A stretch of DNA of 64,000 nucleotides. It comes from Echinarachnius parma (lineage: Eukaryota; Echinodermata; Echinoidea; Clypeasteroida; Echinarachniidae). How positions within the stretch are numbered: the first letter of the stretch is position 1; the number at the start of each line of letters is the position of its first letter. Shown here in pieces: positions 37,501-46,500 of the stretch. The stretch lies in assembly GCA_037951105.1 (NCBI GenBank), contig JBAMJV010009314.1, positions 1-64,000 of the forward strand, written 5' to 3'. The translations under genes were made by a program, and so were the position numbers. A model generated the notes under the pieces. That model ran no database searches. It worked only from the letters and a program-made list of their open reading frames with translations, and was not told where the DNA came from.

Positions 37501-40500
37501 AATTATCCACTTGATGAATTGGATAATAACTTACTTATCTATGAGTTCCCTTACCTTTTTATCAACAGATCAGTGTCAAGCTCCGGGCCGTGCACTAGGA
37601 ATTGAGGATGGCTCCATCTCGGACTCGGGTCTCGCCGCTTCGTCATGTCCCGATCTGAGCGCAAATTGCGCAAAGAAAGCACGCTTGAATACAAATGGAT
37701 CTTGGAGTCCTTTAGCCTCAGACACAGTCCCGTGGATCCAGGTTTCCCTTGGTGCCGATTACGTCATATCGGGCATTATCTCCCAAGGAGGGAATGGCGA
37801 TGCTGCAGACAAGTACGTGACGTCATACACGGTTTCGTACAGCCTGGATGACTTGGATTGGACTGCCTATGATGACGTGTACCACCGTGGTGAGACGAAG
37901 GTAACTTTCTGAAGTTCCAGAGATTGCAGCTTTTTCAGTTTGTTTTTCCAGAACACTCAGCCCCCAAAAGACGGCATATAGTTATGTAACTTATTAAAGG
38001 AATCTAATACGTGTCCAACTCCACAACATTTAAGTAGTAATTGAGTGGTTCTCTCATACTGTTTTGTATCCGTTTTACCAATAGAAGCATGTAACAGGTT
38101 TGGGTTTTTAAAATTTCCCTTTTCGTAAAAAGAAAATAACGATTTAAAAAGTCGGTGCAATGAGTGAAATTAAATTGAATTAAAGGGATAGTTGAGTTTT
38201 AATATAGAGGGCGCTACACAAACAAATTTATTGTGAGATAATGAAAAACTGAGTGTCAAATTCGGAAGGGCATACAATTTTGATGACAGAATAAACTTTA
38301 TTTGATCTAAATCGGTTCAGAAATGGCTGAAACATTTATTACAAACGGTTATGTTTATAATAAATGTGGGGCCCCACAAATATTCAAAACATGTTGAACC
38401 AGCCGTTACAAATTTCAAAAAATGCCTTCTCTTTTCAAAAATTTACAAAAGAGGGTTTTAGATTGTAATTATATCTCTATCTCTAATCACTGTTTCAAAA
38501 AAACATTAAATGCACAATATTTTATTTCAAATGGCTGAAACCCATGAGTGTTTAGAGAGCGCCCTCTCAAGTTTTAACGGCTCTTTTTGAATGATTGCAG
38601 GTTTTTCACTTAGTCATTTGTAATTTTGTATACCTTTCGAGCATTAAGGTTGACCAAAACTGTTGTCTCTTTACCAGAACTCAACTTAAATTGATCATTT
38701 ATTTCAAATGTCATAACAAAATAATACCATTAACAAAGCACAACAAAATGTACACAATTTAACAACAGATAAATACAAATTATGATGTTAAGGAGACAGC
38801 TAGAAATAGCAAAATAGCCTTATTAGATGCTGCCACCGAATATATAAAAATTAAATTTAGACCTACCTACATTATTTAATAGACATATACAGCATGAGTA
38901 AAAAAAATAAAAATAAAAAAAAACACATTACAAATGGCCTGACCTGAAAATGAAACATATCTATTACAACAAGATTAATCTATATCTCCGATTAGTTGGG
39001 GATCATCACTTTGAAATTTTGCTCATTACATGAACAAAATTATGAATAAATGAATATTGAGCAAATCATTAAAAAAAAAGAATGAACATGATAATGCTTC
39101 CCTCTCCAATTAAATTTGAAACGGGCTCTTATTTGCGATAAATACAGGCTTTCTCCGGTAACTATGACAGCACAACATCCGTCTCAAATACCCTCCTCCC
39201 ACCGATCGTGGCCCGGTATCTGCGCATTCACCCACAGACGTTCATCGGTGGAATTGCTCTTCGCTTCGAGCTCACTGGATACGGGCCGCTGAGTAACAGC
39301 TTAGGTGAATACACACAGTTGAAAACTGATCCTAAATGACTAATATGTTCACCATGAACAATTGTTGGCAAAAGTCTTGTAAAATTGGTTAAAACCATAA
39401 GTAAGTCATAATACAACCATTGTACGTTAAATTATATGACTTTCATAATACTTCTTTTGCACAGAAAACACTTTTTTATTGTAACCTTCAGATCTATGTT
39501 CGTTACATATAACATAAAATCACTAGGCTCTTCTCCCTGTAATTATGCATCCAACGATCTGTCACGTAATCACGTCACAATCACGTTCACGTTTTGCATA
39601 CTCTCGTACAATGTTTCCAGATCTAATCTACGAAGTGTAGACACGACGAGAATTACAAACCGCCAAATCACGACTAGTAACATAGTGTTTAAGTAGGCGT
39701 AATTTATGTGAGAAGTTACGAACTTTACGCAACAATTTACAATTGACAATACATTTATTTAAAAATAAAGGTGTATGAAAATGCGACTAAGTCATGACGT
39801 AGAGTCACAACGTGCACATTACATACACACGACAGGTCAAAGTTCCGCACGAAATTTCCGCAACGGCCAATATTTGAATCAGCAAAGATGCATAATTAAG
39901 ATCACTGTCAAGAAGTAAACAGAGATAAACGTTTACAGGTAAGGTATTTTCCCATTGCTAGCTTGTTTGGTTATAGATCATTTTGAATCAAATAAGATGA
40001 TTTAATATTAATGTTTTGATGACGGTTTCGGGCTCGATCGGGATCAATAATGACTCGTGTTTACATCGCCTTACGAAACTGGCTTCAGTATGCTCTCAAT
40101 GGCCATTCACATTCATTTGCTATATAATTTACCTATCACTTGGTAGATGAGAGGGCCTGTTTCAACGGAAGCAAGAGAAATGAACGTAGCGCGCTTAATA
40201 TAAACGTGGTAGTTCGTTCGAAGCCATGCTAAATTAATGTTTTAATGCAGTAGGGTATACCAAATTCACTGTTTTCTTATCAGCTGTCCGAGATGTGTTT
40301 TTTCCAGTATCATTATTGTGTGTATTTCTCAAGATTTTTCTTCTTATTTCAAACATTGACTATATCAAGTATAACAGTCATTCCTGCGTATCTGCGCTTT
40401 GTTAAGGTATGGGAATCAGTGATGATCTGAGAACATCATTATAACGATGTTTGTTCCTCATATTATAATCATTTTCAACACAGACCCCATTGAGTTCAGT

Positions 40501-43500
40501 GATGATTGCGTACCAGCGCGTGGTGAACGTCTGGGGGTCAGTGATGACCTGAGGACGATCCCGGACAGAGCAATGAACGGGACATCACCATATGAATTAC
40601 ATGAACCATTCCGTGGGAGACTCGATTATCAAGCCCCTGATCACGGAGCGGGGGGCTGGGCGCCTGGGGTAAATGATGAACATCAATGGCTTCAGGTTTG
40701 TCATACACTTCCATACACTCATGCACTTTCATGTTGTGTAATACGTTGACTGCCTACAAAATCAACGTACATTAATACGAAAGTCAACCCCCGGCTGCGA
40801 GCCTGAGATGGGTCACTGGTGACTGTCACGATATGGTGCCGGAAATGCTATTTAATAATAATAATAATAATAATAATAATAGCGCACGTTCCTTAACAAG
40901 GTGGGAGCTTACTTCACAATCGCTGTCAACGAACCTGACAAATGGCCCAAGACTACATGACAATTCCTATAAACTTAATAACGACATACATTATTGTTTT
41001 ATGTAACGGTATGTACCATTGGAAATAAACATTATACAGTATGTACATTCCAACCGATTTATTTTCATGCATACAGATTGACCTTGAAAACGATGTCGTC
41101 ACAACTGGGGTCATAGTCCAAGGAAGGCATAACCATTACAGGCAGTGGGTCACGTCTGTCTATATCTCCCTTTCGCTTGATGGCAGTGGATGGACGTACA
41201 TAGGGGAGAACAACTGCGGTCTCAAAACAGTAAGTCTTCCGTTAAGGCCTGGTCACACAGGACACGACTAGACCCACGAATTCAGTACGCATTGGTACAA
41301 ATCTATAACAAGCCGTTTTTAACATTTATTCCTATTTCTTGATATCAAGAATTCAGTTCTTGATATCAAGAATTTAATTCTTGATATCAAGAAATCGAAT
41401 TCTTGATATCAAGAAATGCATTCTTGATATCAATAATTCCAGGCCTTTAACATGGTTAATGCGGATCTCTATTTTCTCCATCTTATTCTCATGCGTATTG
41501 GTACATAATGATGATAATGATTTTGATCGTTCTTTTCTGATAGTTTTAATATATTATACTGTTGTTTGTCCTGATTCTGGTGATAGTGATACTGATGATT
41601 CTAAAAATGTTCCCCTTGCTTACTCAGTCCAGTATAAATGTAAATGGAACAGTCAGGCGCAATGTATGTTTTCCAATCTCTTAAACAAGGTAGGAAAACG
41701 GCTCACACGAACATACACAAACACATACACACACACACACACGCACACGCACATACACACACACACACACAGACACGTATACACACACACACACATAAAT
41801 GCACATATACATAATAGTCATACACTGATACAAAAATACGTACACACACATATTCACGCAACCACACCGGCACATACAAAAACACACATACAACACATAA
41901 ACGAATAGATACGCACACACTCAAACAAACACAGATAGACACATCGGGACTCACCCACATGCGCAAAGATATACACATACATACGCCTATATACATGCAC
42001 ATACACAAATGCACACTTTTTTGTCCTACTGATGTATTCCTCCAAATAAAAATAGAGTTCAAAATAACATACAAATGAACAGCAAAATTATATAAATCTT
42101 TATCAATGTTTATACATTTCAGATAAGTCTGAAATGTTACATATCAAATTAAAAGTAGTACAAATGTTTGCATCATTAAATATACATCAAAACACAATAA
42201 CTATTTTATGTTATATTACAGTAACTTACATATTGTATTCTTAGACTAAAATAATAATTAGAACATGGAGGACATTATATAATAAAAGAGCAAAGCCCTT
42301 CCCCACGGCCTTCCCGCTCCCCCAAAACACTCACACTCACACACGCACGCATGTACTCGCGTACGACATGCACACAATTACACGCAAACACCTCTCACTC
42401 AATTGATATATGCTCACATTCTCAACTACACAAACATACAACATAAGACAAATAACCAGGCTGCAAGAATTACATTTTACACGCTCACAGTGGAGAGAGA
42501 AATTAATTTTAATTTAAATTAAAGTGATCTATGTATGCTACTTTGTTAGATATTGAAAAGGAACACTGCTTTCCTGGTTAAAAAAGCGAAAATTTGCGTA
42601 AGATTTTACAACTTATTCTGAGTTCTTTGCCGTAGATTCGAACTTGACCTTGATGACCGTCTGTAGACGGTATTGAGTTGAATGATTTTCAATGATAGAT
42701 ATATTCATACTAAAGGGACATTTTAACAAATCAAACCCTATTGTATTATTCTCTTACCATAAGCTAAACAACACGGTAGAAGAGAAATGTCGAAGCTTAA
42801 ACAAATTTTCGTAGAGTTAAACCAATTACATGGATCACTTTAAGCTGCTCTCTCTTTTGGAGATGTAACCCAGCTTTCCCATTCAAGTGGCTTTTTTTCT
42901 TTCTTTCGAAAGTTTGACTTGCCCCCCTGATCTCGACATAGATACACACTTCACTATAAACAAAACAAAATAATAAAGTATTACACATTTGTATTCAATG
43001 TGAACTGCCTTTCCACCAAATAAATGAATCTTGCCACTCAAAATGTCAAATTCAATTTAACTTGAAATGTTGCACTAAAGCATCCGATATTCTTCGAACT
43101 TCCCCACAAATTGAAATTCAATGTGCGCATATTTCTGTTTCCTGATTACAACAGAACATAAATTATCCCCGACATAACCGAACGTATATAACATGAACTT
43201 TCTCAATCAGATGGTTCGATTGAACGATCCCTCTTTCAAATAAATATCTAAATAAAATAGTTTTTCCTTTAAAAGGTATTCTAGCAGTTCCCTCATACCT
43301 TGTTGTATTTGTATTAAGAATTTTTTTCTTCAAATTTCTCTTTCGTTAAAAAGATATTTACGATTGAAGTGTTCAGATTAGAAATTTCCACTGGATCGTC
43401 AAAACTGTGTACAAAGTGAATGCAATGAGTTATGTTTACTCATTACTTTATTTAACACAGACACACACACACAAACAACGAACACGAATGCACACACTTC

Positions 43501-46500
43501 CTTTAGACACATACACGCGCACACACACACACATACTCATTTGTACACACATACACGAAGGTAAATATTCACACACATGCATTTTTGCTGTTATACTTTA
43601 TATAACCCGTTTATAATTTGATCTTTCACACTACCCGAGCATGTGCGGCTGTACTCAAGTCTAGCAACGGCTGTAATATTTGTGTACGAAACCGAAGTTA
43701 AAAAGTGAACATGTACTCCTAATAAAGATAGCCATAGCCCATTGCATATGGGTGTGCACCTTATGCATATTCATTATGGTCCCAAAGATCGGAAAACCAT
43801 GATTTTCCGATAGATTATTTTCCCCAAAAAACGCTGTTAGACATTTAAGAATATTTATATCATGTATTATATCACATTTTTGAGTTTTGAGCTTGACGGT
43901 ATTATGGTATTATTGCTGTGGTGGGGAGGGCGCTTCAAAAGTATGTATTGTGCCGAAAAATCTGAGTGTAGTAAAATGCAAGAGCACAAACATTTACAAA
44001 CGAAACAACGCTAGTTAAAAGTTGCACCTGTAAAGTGTCTAACTCCACAAAAATTACTTTAAGCGTCCACATTTCTCTTTTACCGTGTTGGTTGGCCTAT
44101 GGTAAGAGAAGAATAAAATAGGGTTAGATATTTGTAAATGCTCCTTAAGTATGACGATATCTATCATTGATAATCATTCGGCTCAAAAGCGTCAATGAAC
44201 GGTCATAAACGTCATAGACGTCATACAGTGATAAGTCTGACGCAAATCTGACGCAAATGTTCGCTTTTTTAACCAGGAAAGCAGTGTTGTTTTTCAATAA
44301 AACTTTCACACATCATTCGGACATATATTACAATGGTCTTGGTATAGGATTGAAGTCTAAAATGTCATGTTGGGCAATATCTAACACTTTAATGCAGGTG
44401 CACCTTTAACAACGAAAATATCCATAAAGAAAGTCATCTGAAGAAGAAAAAATAGATTGATGTGTATACATCGTTCATATAATATACTATTTTCAAATCT
44501 TACACATCTAGGCAAATGTATCAACGTGGCGTGAACATCGCTTCTGATAACTCTCTTTAACAAAATTACTTTAGGTAATTACATTAATCACATTACATTT
44601 ACAAATGGGTTAAAAGGATAGTTGAGATTTGATATAGAGGGAACATACAATTTTAATGACAGAATAAACTTTATTTGATAAAAATTGGTTCAGAGACGGC
44701 TAAAATATCCATAAATATAACTAATTGTATCCCCCGAACCACTTCGGGGGATACTATGGATTTGGCCTCGTCGCGCCGCCGCCGCCGCCGCCGCCGCGTC
44801 CGCCGCGTCCGCCGCAGAGATTTTCTTGTGAACGCTCTACAGGTCCGAGTTCTTGTCCGATCATTTTCTAATTTGGTATGAAGGTGTATTAAGGAAAGAG
44901 GATGAAGCCTATTGATTTTGGTGTGGGGCGGAGTCCTGGTTGCCATGGTAACCATGATATAAAGAAATAGTTAAGATTACCTTGTGAACGCTCTACAGGT
45001 CCGAGTTCTTGTCCGATCATTTTCTTATTTGGTATGAAGGTGTATTAAGGAAAGAGGATGAAGCCTATTGATTTTGGTGTGGGGCGGAGTCCTGGTTGCC
45101 ATGGTAACCATGATATAAAGAAATAGTTAAGATTACCTTGTGAACGCTCTACAGGTCCGAGTTCTTGTCCGATCATTTTCTAATTTGGTATGAAGGTGTA
45201 TTAAGGAAAGAGGATGAAGCCTTTTGATTTTGGTGTGGGGCGGAGTCCTGGTTGCCATGGTAACCATGATATAAAGAAATAGTTAAGATTACCTTGTGAA
45301 CGCTCTATAGATCCGAGTTCTTGTCTGATCATTTTCTAATTTGGTATGAAGGTGTATTAAGGAAAGAGGATGAAGCCTATTGATTTTGGTGTGGGGCGGA
45401 GTCCTGGTTGCCATGGTAACCATGATAACCATGATATAAAGAAATAGTTAAGATTACCCTGTGAACGCTCTACAGGTCCGAGTTCTTGTCCGATCATTTT
45501 CTTATTTGGTATGAAGGTGTATTAAGGAAAGAGGATGAAGCCTATTGATTTTGGTGTGGGGCGGATTCATGGTTGCCATGGTAACCATGATATAAAGAAA
45601 TAGTTAAGATTACCTTGTGACCGCTCTACAGGTCCGAGTTCTTGTCCGATTATTTTCTTATTTGGTATGAAGTAGGCTTGGGCGGTTCTGCCCCAGCTTG
45701 GAGTCGATTCTGATTCCATACCCATGTCTCGGTTCCGAGAAGAATCGGTTCTGAGATCGTATAGCGTACATGTACACATAACTCATACAATCACACAATC
45801 AGCTCTGTGAAACAGCGCGCGAGGCCTTGCCCAAAGGCTACTGCCAGCCTAGTAGAACAACGTACACCACCAAACTTGTTCAGTTCACAATATTACAACC
45901 CACAAAAGTGCAATGCAATTGGTTCGGGGGATACATGTGCTCGGCTGCGCGACCCGCCGAGCGCGCAATTTCTAGTTATAGTTATTGTGGGCCCCACAAT
46001 AATTTAATAATTCACAAAATATATTTGTTAACAGCTGTTGATGACGAGTCTGCTATTTATTAACTATTTTAACAAAATATCACATGCATGATTACATATA
46101 AAATGGTTGTTACCAATACATTTAGAGAGCGCTGTCTTGAGATCTAATGGCTCGTTTTGAATTATACATTTCGAGCATGCATGGTAGAGTTATAACTATT
46201 AGTTTGTCATGCTATGGTGCATGTTTCAGGTTACTAAAATTTGACTAAAATTGTACTCTCTTTACCAGAACTCAACTATCCCTGTAACATGTTCAGGTGC
46301 ATATTGCACTCTTGTACTGACAGCTGCCTTTCGACATGTTTGAATGTAAACAGATGACGTTAAAATCATTCAATTGAATGTTTATTCCTAAAGTAACTAT
46401 TGTGTTCTTGTAGGATTTTATATATATTTTAAATGATACTGTACTAGTTTAACAACTAAATGTATGTTAGACCAAAAATTAAGCTTCATTGATCTTTGTA

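Larger units (their letters stand above)
44614..46283. mobile_element. TTAA MITE family 1 copy carrying a large internal insertion
   Basis: Left end AGGATAGTTGAGATTTG after TTAA; right end CCAGAACTCAACTATCCCT. Other copies are about 520 bp, while this one is 1.67 kb because of the insertion at 44726-45935. Confidence 0.65.

Noticed and set aside
41381..41908. 175-codon open frame
   Set aside because: Half of it is a CA microsatellite. The first part has no domain I know, and exon 28 joins exon 29 in phase without it.
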